A DNA stretch of 64,000 bases from the NCBI GenBank assembly GCA_037157565.1, contig JAZHRO010000036.1:127728001-127792000 (forward strand). The letters run 5' to 3'. Source of the stretch: Thalassia testudinum. Taxonomy: Eukaryota; Streptophyta; Magnoliopsida; Alismatales; Hydrocharitaceae. The number at the start of each line of letters is the position of its first letter. The stretch's first letter is position 1. The translations under genes were made by a program, and so were the position numbers. This document shows, piece after piece, positions 35,175 through 45,778 of the stretch. The notes below the pieces were generated by a model. That model ran no database searches. It saw nothing but the letters and a program-made list of their open reading frames with translations, and had not been told where the DNA came from.

Positions 35175-35192
35175 GGTATCAGAGCAAGGTCA
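35175..35192 (+). promoter_or_regulatory. Primer-binding site for initiator tRNA-Met, element 3
   Basis: TGGTATCAGAGCAAGGTC lies three bases after the left LTR (ending CATAACA). TGGTATCAGAGC is the standard complement of the plant initiator tRNA-Met 3' end. Confidence 0.88.
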
Positions 35193-35355
35193 TCCCAAGA
35201 AATAAACCAATTAGCTTGAGAATAACCACTCACATGCATATGACTAGGATAGCCACCACAACATATCGCTTTGACTTTTGTTTCCGAGTCTTTTTCTCAA
35301 TGTAATCCGGTATCGTTGACACTCTTGTTCTATCTCTTGCGTCTCCTTGTAGGAG

Positions 35356-38100
35356 ATGCCTCATTAGGGAGTTCCCGAGGTAGGTCGTGGTCATGGCCTT
35401 GGACGAGGTCAGAGGGGCGGACGTGCTGGACCTAAGGTACCAGTTGACCCACCTCTTCTCCTGGGCGTTCAAGCCCAGGATCTTGCCCAGCTGATCAGAG
35501 ACATCGTGCGAGAGGAGCTCCACCAGCCTCCACGGGCACCTCTCCCTGAGGACGTGGGGAGGGAGTCCTCGGTGAGACAGAGAGACCGTCGCAGCACCGG
35601 ACGAGCAGGAGGGGGAGGGGGTGGTCCTCCACCACCCCCACCACACTTTGACACTTCCGAGCACGAGCCCTCCTTGCCTGGAGGTGTGCCCATTCCTCCA
35701 CTGTAGCTGCACCACGAGCTTTTCGGACAGTTCCAGAAGATGAAACCCCCCTCCTTCAAGGGGGATGAGCACCCGTCTGAGGCAGAGGACTGGCTGGAGT
35801 AGATAGAGAAGGTGTTCGACACCCTTCGCCCTCCCGCGAAGTGTTGCGTGGCCTTTCCCACGTACTAGCTAGAGAGCGCAGCACATAGGTGGTGGAGGGC
35901 AGTCAGAGGCCAGGAGGGGAGAGAGCCGACGTGGGACTAGTTCGTGGCTCTCTTCTATGAGCAGTACTTTCTGCAGACCTGGCAAGACCAGAGGAGGTGG
36001 GAGTTCCACACTCTCCGCAAGGGGAAATTGACAGTTAGCGCGTACTGCACGCGTTTTCAGGAGCTATCACGTTTTGCCTCGACAGCTGTGTCTACTGAGG
36101 AGGAGTGCCTTTGGAGGTTTACTGAGGGGCTCCGACCTGCTATTCGGGGGTATGTCAAACCCCCAAAGCTGCCCACTTTCTCTCGTGTGGATGAGGCAGC
36201 CATGACTTACAAGGAGACCAACCCGGCCGTGCGAGACACTGACAGCAGATGGAAGAGGACCTACCAACCAGAGTACTCTCACGGTTGTCAGGAGTGGAGG
36301 CACACGGCGCCTGATGTGCTAAAGATGTGTTTGTTTAAAAGGATCGTTATAGTTCGTGCTTGCAACGTCGATTTTAAAAGAAGAAATGAACGTGAGTCCG
36401 AGTGTCGATCACAGGGAGGCATGAAAATCGGATTTTCTTTGACTTAATGTCACGGAGATAACGGGTGTTCGCTTGCGAGAAGACGTGGTAGAAAAATGAG
36501 TGAGAGAGGGAAAGTGAGAGAGAGAGCAGGGTTAGAGTCTTTTAAGTCATAGCAATTACTCAAAGTAAGATAGAGAACAACATCAACACTATATTAAACA
36601 TGCAAATCAAGTTTTACAAATACAATAGTAGCTAAAAGCTTGAATAAAAGGGAAGTAAAGCTAGATTAAAGGGAAAGAAAGAGAGAAAGAGAGGGGAGAT
36701 GGCGAGGAGGCCACGGTGGTGGAAGGAGGCTTCGTTGGCGGCTCGTCGACTCTGTTGACTATAAGAAAGGCTAAAGGGGGCTAGGAGGGTGTTACGACAC
36801 TTGCTAAGTGAATTCAACGCTTTACATAGGTGGTTGGGAGGGGTTTATATAGGGAGAAGAGGTTTCCATTTTAAGTATGGGCTTTAGCGACATTCGGGAC
36901 GTCGCTAAACCCATGCTAAAAGTGTCGGTGAATCCCCCTGCCCAATGGTCTTGCGCGCGCGCCGTTCTTCTTCACGCGTGATCCGTGTGCGCACGCTGTG
37001 GGTCGTCCGATCGCAAATTGGACGATCAAGATCACTCGTAGGGCACGCGCTTGGATCATGCCCCGCATGTCATCGCGGGCATCTACATTGGATGCGCGGG
37101 ATTGCGCTGCGTCGCCTGCTGCTAGTCGCTTGATCGCGCATCGACGGTCGTAATCGCGTGCCTCGCAATTACCTTGATTTTGCACTGCGATGGGCACCCC
37201 GAACCTGCGCCTCACTGTGCGGGGGTGAGGCGCACACCGCTGCGCTACACCTGCTACTTTGTCGCAGAGGTGAAATGCTGGCGCGGTGAGAGTGATCGTT
37301 GGATGAAAATCCAACGGTTGTGAGCTGCTACAGCTGAGGATGCTGCTATTGTGGGGCGCGAGGGGCATGCGATTCTCAGCCGTCCGATCTTAGAGTTGTG
37401 TTGCATGGTGAGGTTAGTTAAGGGGCGTGACAATGCTGACACGTGGCGGCCTTATGACCGTTGATCATCAGATCAACGGTCAGAACTTCTTGGGCCAATT
37501 GTGGGAGCTCCGGATGTTGGATTTAGTTAATTTCGAGTTCATTGGACTCCGTTCGTCGCTCTGAGTCCATCTGTGCGGTCCGATTGCTCATCTGAGGCCT
37601 GTTTTGACATGTACTTGTACACATTGCCTTTAATAATGCACTATAAGAAATCTTGATGTGCAATGCATGCGATGCTCCTATTCCTATTTATGATGTATCC
37701 TCTGTGCATTTTACCTTTAAGACCGTTCCCTTTTGGCAGAGTTAACATTGTAAAATGCAGTGTTTTGCAGGGCCATCAGTGGCCTTTGGGGGCCCCAGAC
37801 AGGGGTCAGTTGCCAACACTGGACCCCTACCTAGCCGTCAGCAGGGACCTACGGAGGGAGGAGGTCATGTACCCCTCTGCTACCAGTGTGGCTAGCCGGG
37901 CCACATCAGGAGGGACTGCCCATCTAGGGCCGGAGCACAGCAAATGCTCCTCGCACCGAGCGTTGGAGGCTGAGCTGGTGGTCGTGATCATCAGGCGCGT
38001 GGGGGAGGGCAACACTCACGAGGGGGTATCGGCCAGCTGCTGCTTACCAGACCCAGAGTGTAGCTACTCCGTCTGCACCGAGGGCTGAGGGGCGTATCAA
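35356..38100 (+). pseudogene. Element 3 gag, broken and split by a solo LTR
   Basis: The pieces are 35356-36311 and 37770-38100. The first shows a Pro/Gly-rich N-terminus and then the gag domain (PPSFKGDEHPSEAEDWLE, and RKGKLTVSAYCTRFQELSRF). The second has a CCHC zinc knuckle (CYQCG-PGHIRRDC, 37878-37919) with one stop inside it. At least five in-frame stops are present, mostly TAG where CAG or TGG is expected. The interruption is the solo LTR at 36312-37769. Confidence 0.75.
36312..37769 (-). mobile_element. Solo LTR inside element 3 gag
   Basis: 1458 bp starting TGATGTGCTAAAG and ending GTTTTGCA, flanked by GCGCC (36307-36311) and GGGCC (37770-37774), one mismatch. The gag frame resumes right after it. 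The left part (GTGTCGATCACAGGGAGGC) resembles the U5 end of the element 5 LTR. The TATA box (36844-36851, minus strand TATATAAA) sets the orientation. A hairpin with arms TTTAGCGAC and GTCGCTAAA lies just upstream (36883-36909). An alternative right end a few bases on (CCATCA) cannot be excluded. Confidence 0.62.
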
Positions 38101-38128
38101 TGCCCTGACACACAGAGACGCCAGGGCT

Positions 38129-38620
38129 TTGGGTTCAATGGTGGCAGGTATGGCTACTGTTTCTGGCAGATTAATGTACGTACTTTTTGATTCCGGCGCC
38201 ACACACTCCTTCGTCGCTACAAGTTTTGTCGCCAGTTTGAGGCAGGGCAGTGTACTGTTAGAGGATCCGTTTGTGATCAAAGGCCCAAGTGGCCAGTTAT
38301 TTGTAGCTGAGGAGGTCTACATGAACTGCGAGGTCAGTATAGGGGGACACCACCTCCCCGCTGACCTGATTGTGACATAGATGGAGGATTTTGACGTGAT
38401 CCTAGGGATGGACTGGCTGTCCGCCTATCACGCCCTAGTGGACTATTTCGGGAGGAAGATCGTCTTCTCCATATCGGAGTTGCCTCCCTTTGAATTTCAC
38501 GGACAGCTAGTGGACGGAGGTTTCAGATGCATCTCCGCGCTTTGGGCAGCAAGGCTTTTGAGCCAAGGGTGTGAGGGCTTTTTGGCCTGTGTAGTGGCAG
38601 AGCCTAGTCCCGTGGCTGAC
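38129..38620 (+). pseudogene. Element 3 aspartic protease
   Basis: This protease matures the Gag-Pol polyprotein. The active site is FDSGATHSFVA (Asp codon at 38189). ILGMDWLSAYHALVDY follows, which is typical of chromovirus proteases. One TAG interrupts the frame at about 38378, just before MEDFDVILGMDWL. Confidence 0.78.
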
Positions 38621-39651
38621 TTTCAGAGTATCCCGGTGGTTTGTGAGTACCCCGATGTTTTCACAGAGGAGTTTCTAGGACTACCGCTTGAGCGTGAGAT
38701 CGAGTTTGAGATCTCACTGGTACCAGGGACCAGCCCCATTTCTACTGCACCGTACCGGATGGCACCGCTTGAGCTGCGAGAGCTCAAGTCACAGCTACAG
38801 GATCTGTTGGAGAAGGGCTTTGTGAGGCCTAGTGCGTCCCCATAGGGAGCCCCTATGCTGTTTGTGAAGAAGAAGGATGGTACCCTGCGACTTTGTGCCG
38901 ACTACCGACAACTGAATAGGGTCATCATCAAGAACAAGTATCCGCTGCCGAGGATTGACAACCTCTTCGACCACTTGTGAGATGCCACAGTGTTCTCCAA
39001 GATAGATCTGAGGTCGGGTTACCATCAGTTGAGGATCAGAGAGACCGACGTCTCCAAGGAAACTTCCGTACCCAGTATGGGCACTACGTGTTCTTGGTCA
39101 TGCTGTTTGGGCTAACCAATGCCCCCGCTGCCTTTATGGATTTGATGAACCGTGTTTTCAGGCCGTACTTAGACCAGTTTGTGGTGGTGTTCATCGATGA
39201 TGTACTCGTTTACTCGCAGGATCAGGTGCAGCATGGACAACATTTACGCACGATCCTGGATACCTTGAGGCGACATAGGCTGTATGCCAAGTATAGCAAG
39301 TGCGAGTTTTGGTTGAGGCAGGTGACTTTCTTGGGCCACGTGATTTCAGGGGATGGTTTGGCTATGGATCCAGCCAAGGTAGAGGCCGTACTTAGGTGGG
39401 AGAGACCACGCTCAGTGACAGAGACACGCAGCTTTTTGGGACTGACAAGTTATTACAGGCGGTTTATCAGAGGTTTCTCTCAGATTGCGCATCCTATGAC
39501 CCAACTGACTCGGAAGGACATGCCCTTTGCTTGGACAGATGAGTGTGAGGCATGTTTTCAAGAGTTGAAGGAGAGACTGACTTCAGCTCCTGTGCTTACC
39601 ATTCCAAATAGCAATGGCGATTTTGTGGTTTACATCGACGCTTTGTTGTAG
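38621..39651 (+). pseudogene. Element 3 reverse transcriptase (broken)
   Basis: The motifs run in normal order: [75 protein letters not shown], the catalytic FIDDVLVYS (about 39190-39216) and [24 protein letters not shown] at 38842 replaces the Trp usual before GAP. A TGA is at about 38978 and a frameshift near 39040. Both catalytic Asp residues remain. Confidence 0.82.
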
Positions 39652-40007
39652 GGGTTAGGGGGTGTGCTCATGCAGTGGGGTCACGTTGTCACTTACGCTT
39701 CATGGCAACTGAAGCCCCATGAGCATAGCTACCCTACCTATGACTTAGAGCTGGCAGCGGTCGTCTTCACGCTGAAGACATGGAGGCACTACCTTTACGG
39801 TGAGACTTTCGAGATTTTTACAGATCATAAGAGCCTTAGGTACTTGTTTGACCAGAAGGATCTTAACATGAGACAGAGACGTTGGTTAGAGCTCTTGAAG
39901 GACTACAACTGCAGCATCTCCTACCACCCAGGGAAGGCCAATGTGGCAGCTGATGCCTTGAGCCAGAAGGTGCCTGCCCACTTGGCTAGTTTACAGGCAC
40001 AGAGTTG
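39652..40007 (+). pseudogene. Element 3 RNase H
   Basis: Open stretch with [57 protein letters not shown] and [20 protein letters not shown]. The catalytic Asp of FTDHKSL and Glu of LELAAVV are present. A TAG precedes it where Gln or Trp is expected ([12 protein letters not shown]). Confidence 0.78.
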
Positions 40008-40146
40008 AAGACTCATGGAGGAGTTGGGCAGTTGGAGACCCTGGGAGTCACAGAGGTATTGTGGGACAATGACAGTGACGTGGTAGACATGACTTAAGCT
40101 GATAGACCGCATCATCGCAGGGCAGATGGTCGATCTGTACTTATAG

Positions 40147-41330
40147 ATGCCGCGAGATAGGGTGTTCATAGGGGACCTAGGAGACTTTTCCTTTTCAGAC
40201 AAGATACTGCGCATGAGTAGATGCTTATGCGTTCCCAGGGTCGAGGAGTTGTTGAGAGAGCTCCTGGCTGAGGCATATGAGTCCAGGTTCACCATACATC
40301 CCAAGAACACAAAGATGTACCATGACTTACGACGCGACTTTTGGTGGAGGGGGATGAAGCGGGATGTTGGTGAGTTTGTGCAGTAGTGTTTGGTATGCCA
40401 GCAGGTGAAGGCCGAGCATCAGAGGCCTGCAAGGCCATTGCAGCCACTTCCTGTGCCAATGTGAAAGTGGGAGAGCATCACCAAAGACTTGGTGGTGGGT
40501 CTACCAGTTACCCAGCGGGGACACGACGTAGTCTGGATGATAGTAGACAGGTTGACGAAGATGGCACGTTTCTTGCCTATCCGTGTCACCTTTGGACCAG
40601 CATAGTTAGTAGAGAGACATCTGAGATGTGGTGTACCTGCACTGAGTCCCACGTGAGATTGTATCCGACAGGGATACTCGTTTTACTTCCCAGTTCTGAG
40701 CTGAGTTTCAGCAGGCCATGGGGATGCATTTGAGGTTCAGTACCGCTTACCACCCCCAGACGAACGGACAGTCAGAGCGCACCACACAGACACTTGAGGA
40801 CCTTTTGCACGCTTGTGTACTAGACTGGAGAGGCTCCTGGGAGGAGCATTTACCCCTGGCAGAGTTTGCATACAATAACAGTTACCACTCAAGCATCAGC
40901 ATGGCACCTTACAAGGCTCTGTACGGACGGAGGTGTACTGCACCCTTGAGTTGGGTCGAGGTGGGGACCAAGTGGGAGGTTGGTCCCAGACTGATTCAGC
41001 AGAGTCAGGAGGTGATAGAGCAGATCCACAAATGACTCCGCACTGTCAGGAGTAGGCAGAAGAGCTACGCTAACCAGAAACACAGAGAGGTGTAGTTCGA
41101 GGTTAAGGATCACGTCTTTCTCCGTGTTTCTCCCATGAAGGGCCTGCAGCATTTTGGGGTGAAAGGAAAGCTTGCGCTGAGGTTTGTGGGGCCCTTTGAG
41201 GTCTTGGAGTGGGTAGGACTCGTTGCTTACCAGCTTGCCCTTCCTCCCTAGCTTTCTGGAGTGCACAACATGTTCCACGTGTCCAACCGCAGGAAGTACA
41301 TTGCCGATCCCAATCACATTTTGAGCCACG
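40147..41330 (+). pseudogene. Element 3 integrase (broken)
   Basis: Zinc finger HPKNTKMYHDL followed by CLVCQQVK, with a TAG between; core Asp in WESITKDLVVGLP; second Asp in a shifted frame near 40660; Glu in HPQTNGQSERT (about 40775). The C-terminal part contains FAYNNSYHSSISMAPYKALY and the VHNMFHVSNRRKYI (GPF/Y-module) end. Several stops (TAG, TGA) and at least two frameshifts. Confidence 0.78.
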
Positions 41331-41540
41331 AGAGCATCGAGGTGGGTGATGACCTGACCTACCCCGAGAGACCAGTACAAATACTAGACAGAGTCGTCTG
41401 GAGTCTGAGATGGAAGCAGGTACCACTGGTGAAGGTCCAATGAAGAAGTCAGCGGTACTAGGAGGTCACTTGGGAGCCTGAGGCGGCGATGCGAGAGCGG
41501 TACCTGGAGCTTTTTGAGGGTACATCTTTTCAGACCTACT
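41331..41540 (+). pseudogene. Element 3 chromodomain (broken)
   Basis: The C-terminal extension reads ERPVQILDRVVWSLRWKQVP, then LVKVQ, and after two stops EVTWEPEAAMRERYLELF. This is the chromodomain pattern of Tekay/Del chromoviruses, which is thought to steer integration to particular chromatin. Confidence 0.72.
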
Positions 41541-41632
41541 TCGATCTTCTTTAAGTTTGTTATGAACTTTTACGTTCCTTTTTCCCGCACCCTAGCTAGT
41601 TCAAGTTTCGGGGATGAAACTTCCTTTAAGTT

Positions 41633-44377
41633 TGTTATGATTAATGACTTGTTACTTTTTAGCCGGATAAGACGTCTGGAGTTTCAGCCAGATGTCTGGA
41701 CACGTGCCCGGACGTCTAAAAGTGAGATTTTCATGCTGCGCCTTGCGCTCTGCGTGCGGGCGACGTACAGAGGCCGCTTCCTCTCTCTCTCCTTCACCCC
41801 CGAACCTTAACTTCCCTCTATATAAACCCCCTCCCTTCTCCTCTCCTCTCCTCCTCACACTCAAGCCACCGCCACCTCCACCTTCTCTGCGATAGCCACG
41901 TTCCCCTCCCATCCCTGCTGCTGCAGCCGCGGCGAGGAAGGGAGGAGCAGACGAAGGGAGAGCGGGGAGGAGTGAGAGCAAGAGAGTGTGAGGGAGTGAG
42001 AGCGGGGGAGGAGGAAGACGACCGTGGAAGCTCGATGGAGCTTGAGGAGGAGCTCGTGGGAGATAGGAGTCGGTGAGGAGCTGCTCAAGATCCTACAGCT
42101 GTTGGAGCTGCCGCTGTGGGTGGAGGGTGAGCGAGGCGAGCAGCGTGAAGAAGTTTTGATATTGGAAGTTTCCAGTATTAGATGTCTGGAGTGAAGTCCA
42201 GACGACTGGTGAGGCACTAAAACATCCGGAGCTGAGGTCGGATGTCTAAGAGCACGTATTGTGCAAGGTATGTACGTTCCTACACTGATTTCCGCCATGC
42301 AGAAGATGTCAGTGCAGGAGTTGTTGGGATAAAGCCATGCCTGCATTTTTGTACGCAGGGCAGGCTTTGGGAAGGCGCATGGTGTGCTTTCCCAAGTACT
42401 TTTGGACGTTTGATTATGTTGCCAGACGTCCGGAGGTGCTTCCAGACGACCGGAGACCTTGTCCGACGTCTAGAGTTGCCCCTAAACGGTCACAGAGGAA
42501 GTCTGGTCGTCTAATCAGCCGTAGGAAACACAAGGTGAGTTCTGACGTCTTTCAAGACGTCTAGGATTAGTCCCAGACGTCTGATTTTGATCAGTAACCA
42601 CGTCTTTTGGCCTGTTTAAGGCCCAAACGGAATCGGATTTCCATAAATGAAGTACTGTTGTTTTTCACTCGAGTTCCTCTACATATTCGTGTTGAGTATC
42701 TACTGTTTTGAGGTCGTCTAATGTGCACTGGTCGCTGGTACAAGTTACCAGCCAGTGGTGTGTTCGGGGCCTGCGGAGACGACGAGATCTACGGCACAGG
42801 CCCCCATTCCTCCCGTGATACCCAGTAGAGTGGTTTAACTCAGTTGTTAATATTTAAATAAGAATGTACTTGGTTGGAATAGTTGAATTGAACTCTAGGA
42901 TATGGAATGAACTCTAGGGTAGAAATGAATGAGGTTGTTTGAGCTGTACTATTTACTTAAATGCATGGTTAAGATAAATTGCTAGCAAATGCCTTTAATA
43001 TAATTACGAGATGAATGTTAAAATATGAGCTGCCTGCATATAATTGAGAAATTGCCTGTGAAACCACAAGTTGCATGTTTTTGAAAATTGAATTATGAAA
43101 ACACGAGCTGTTGTATATGGAAAAGGAACGAATTATGAAACATGAGATATGGATCTGGATAAATGAGATGAATATAAGCATGAACCCTACAGGGAATTAG
43201 GTGTAGAACTCTTGCAGATGAAAGGAAATCTCGAATGTAGACGGGAAGTGAGCTGTCCCTTGTGTACGCGGTACCAAGGAGAGCAACTGTCCCTTTTTAG
43301 TGTAGAGTGGAGCTAGCCTCCCTTGGGTTGAGACCCAGGGTTAGGATTGGCCACTCTACATCGACTCTTGTTGGCCCTCGCGTATGCGGTACCAAGGTGT
43401 GCTACTAGTGTAGGGAGGGAGCTAGCTACCCCACGGGGCCAGAGGTTCAGCTAGCCACCCTACACTAACTTTGTTAGGCCCTCTGGGCAAACCAGGGTAG
43501 TCGGATGAGGGTACGTGGACTGTAGAAGGGCGAGACCCCTGTTTGGTTCTGAGGGATGAGATCCCTGTTCTGAGAGGGCAAGTTCCTATATTGTTCCGTG
43601 TTATACTTTGGGTGTACCTGCTAGCGGAAACGACTGACCGCGTGTCAGTGCGGGGTAGCTACCAGTGCGCTTATCACGCGTGCTGTAATCACCGCTACGT
43701 CTCTACAGTGACCTCGGGGTGGTTGACTGGGTGTAGGACTACTACGGGGGACTCTCCCAGCTAGGAGAGCACCACGTGTACCTTCTACTCTACGAAAAAG
43801 ACTGTAATCAAGATCGTTCCCACGAGGAACATGCAAGATTAAGAAATACCTGGATACTTGAGAAATAAATGAACAAGAAACACATAAATGAGATAAATAG
43901 AAATGAAAAATAAACCTTTTGTTGCTTTACTGTACTTGCACTTAAATAATGTAAACACCACTCTACTTAGCGTTCGCTAACTCTATCTTTTCGTAACCCT
44001 GTTCAGGACCAGGAGTTGAGCAACCCGAATTTCCGGCTGCAGAGGGTGCTGGGCCCAGCCGAGCCCAGCCAAAGTCATTTTTTAGCTCTTTCGTTTTCTA
44101 TTGTTGTAGTGAGTAATGGACACATGCTTTACTGCTCCTGTTACTTCCTGTTCCTTTACGCTTTTTTTTGTTGTTGTGGTGGCATGTACTATGTTTTGAG
44201 ACAATTGTTCTACTTTCTTTACTGCTTCGTACTTTTCTTCTGCTTAGTTATATTGCATGTGTGAATGTGGTTTATTTTCCTACTTTTGGTTATTTCTTGT
44301 TGGACGACTAGGTCTTGGGATTAGTCGAGGCAAGCTGGTCTCAGGTCCTGTAGGGATCCAGGAACCGAGTCGTAACA
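41633..44377 (+). repeat. Element 3 right (3') LTR
   Basis: 2745 bp, uninterrupted, TATA box at 41819-41826. It carries AGACGTCT-type motifs at 41668-41725 and 42170-42590. Near 41950 it preserves the sequence into which element 2 inserted in the left LTR. The expected polypurine tract before it is weak. Confidence 0.82.
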
Positions 44378-45315
44378 GGTATATATATCATTTTGATAAT
44401 GAAGCTTTGGTCATAATTTCTTATATTTTTATATAAATTGTGATTAGTGAGATTGAATTGCCATTAGTTGCTCCCAGCGAACAACCTTTAACTCTTTTTC
44501 GATTCTGAGTTTTAAATTTAATTATTTTCGAGAGATTGAGGCTTTGCTATAACGATTATTCCTTAAAACCCCTCGATAGTCCGTTAAAAGTGTTCTGTGG
44601 GAATTGATTTCCCGAGGGCTAATGGTTGGATTGGGTCTGACAAGCTTGGATTTTATTCTAATGTCTCTTTATCAGATGTTTGGACAGCTCTACAGACGTC
44701 TGGTAATAAATGGTTGGCTGCGCTAGCTTGGCTTGCTAAGAAAAGCCAACGGTCATCTTTCAGGATGTCTGGCAAAGAGCTCAGACGTCTTATTGGATGT
44801 TTAGACAACAGGTAGGGCGTCTAAAGGTAATGATCGCAAAGCATTGATTCCAGCCTAAGTGGTTGGTCTTTTGGACAACGTGTCAGACGACTTAAAAGTT
44901 AATATCAGACGTCTGACAACTATCTTGGACATCTTATAAGGTTGTCTGAAACCTATTTTGATTTTCTAAATTGGTTCTAGGATTTTCCTAAGTGTCCTAT
45001 GATGGTGTAAGTGTTCTTAGGACCAGGGTGTTATACTTTTGGGCTCTTTACAATATTTCTAGGAAGAAATAAAGAGAAAAATATAAATACAAGTACATTG
45101 ACAACACTTTTAACTCCTTCTTCAAGCTTTCGCTCCATGCGAATCTCCTTCTCCTCCATCAAGCTCCTCCATCCCGCCATGGATTTAAGCTTGAACTCCT
45201 CGCACTTTCTTGCATTTGCATTAAACCTGAAACTTATATACTCAAATGCAAATGTCAAAATACATGTGTTTTGTTATCATTAAAATTAACAATCGAGGTG
45301 CCTTTGCACCAACAA

Positions 45316-45778
45316 AATCTCTACATTAACAGTACAAACTATTCATATTAGAAACTTAAAATGAAGATATGGTTGCAAGCACATGACTATGTGGTATGGT
45401 AGAAATGTGAAGCAAATTTGTGATTCCGGAGAAGCCCACGATCGAATATTCAAAGGATCAAATCTAGTAGTTGAACCTCAATGCTAAGGCCATGAACACC
45501 TTATATTGTGTGTTGAATCCAGATGAGTTCAATCGCATTAGCCAATACTCAACCGCATATGAACTATGGAAGACTCTCAATATTACTCACGAATGTACGT
45601 CCAAGGTAAAAACCTCAAAAATAAATCTTCATTCGCAGGAATTTGAGTCCTTCTCAATGAAGGAAAATGAGAAGCTCTCTGAAATGTACACAAGGTTCAC
45701 ACTTATTGTGAACAATTTGACGTCATTGGGAAAACTTTTTATAGGACGTGAACTCTAATCTAAGTTACTGTATTCCCT
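45316..45778 (+). pseudogene. Copia gag relic
   Basis: Translates, with stops, to the gag pre-peptide and UBN2-type region: NLYINSTNYSY, MKIWLQAHDYVVW, then LNAKAMNTLYCVLNPDEFNR, AYELWKTLNITHE and MYTRFTLIVNNLTSLGKL. It starts exactly at the end of the minus-strand Copia-type LTR, which probably cut it, and is lost after about 45778. No protease, integrase or RT follows. Confidence 0.7.

Larger units (their letters stand above)
18379..44377 (+). mobile_element. Element 3: Tekay/Del-like chromovirus (Ty3/gypsy)
   Basis: A plus-strand element with 2.7-kb LTRs (left 18379-35171, interrupted; right 41633-44377), ending TGT..ATGA and ..TAACA. The flanking duplication is CGTAT (18374-18378) and GGTAT (44378-44382), with one mismatch. 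It has an initiator tRNA-Met primer site, gag with a CCHC knuckle, protease, RT, RNase H, integrase and a C-terminal chromodomain, which place it in the Tekay/Del chromovirus group. Most coding segments carry stops or frameshifts, so it is dead. It inserted into LTR B and later received element 2 in its left LTR and a solo LTR in gag. Confidence 0.85.
3234..44589 (+). mobile_element. Athila-like solo LTR 'B', split into four pieces
   Basis: The pieces are 3234-3845, 13804-14961, 17777-18378 and 44383-44589, about 2.58 kb in total, matching the order of LTR A (2.68 kb). The flanking duplication is GTGTT (3229-3233 and 44590-44594), an exact match. It starts TGATGGGAACACCATCAT and ends ...GTTAAAA, so the terminal CA has mutated. 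The breaks hold element 1, a solo LTR and element 3, each with its own duplication, so all three are younger than B. B is in turn younger than the Copia-type LTR around it. A weak TATA-like sequence lies near 14206. A degraded tRNA-Asp box (CTATAACGA) is at 44547-44555. Confidence 0.72.
1..45314 (-). mobile_element. Copia-type LTR, partial, split into three pieces
   Basis: The pieces 1-397, 3079-3233 and 44595-45314 align in order with the complete solo LTR at 60440-62187, including the blocks around 'gggaattgatttcc' and the right end in CCAACA. The gaps are LTR A and LTR B. I read it on the minus strand because a good TATA box (TATAAATA) points that way and the AGACGTCT-rich part then lies upstream as U3. 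The distance from TATA box to right end, with insertions removed, is about 1.09 kb, against 1.06 kb in the complete copy. The U5 end lies left of the window, so it may be a solo LTR or one end of a larger element. The right end abuts a plus-strand Copia gag relic, into which it probably inserted. Confidence 0.75.

Noticed and set aside
35230..35772. 180-codon minus-strand ORF
   Set aside because: Shadow of element 3 gag on the opposite strand.
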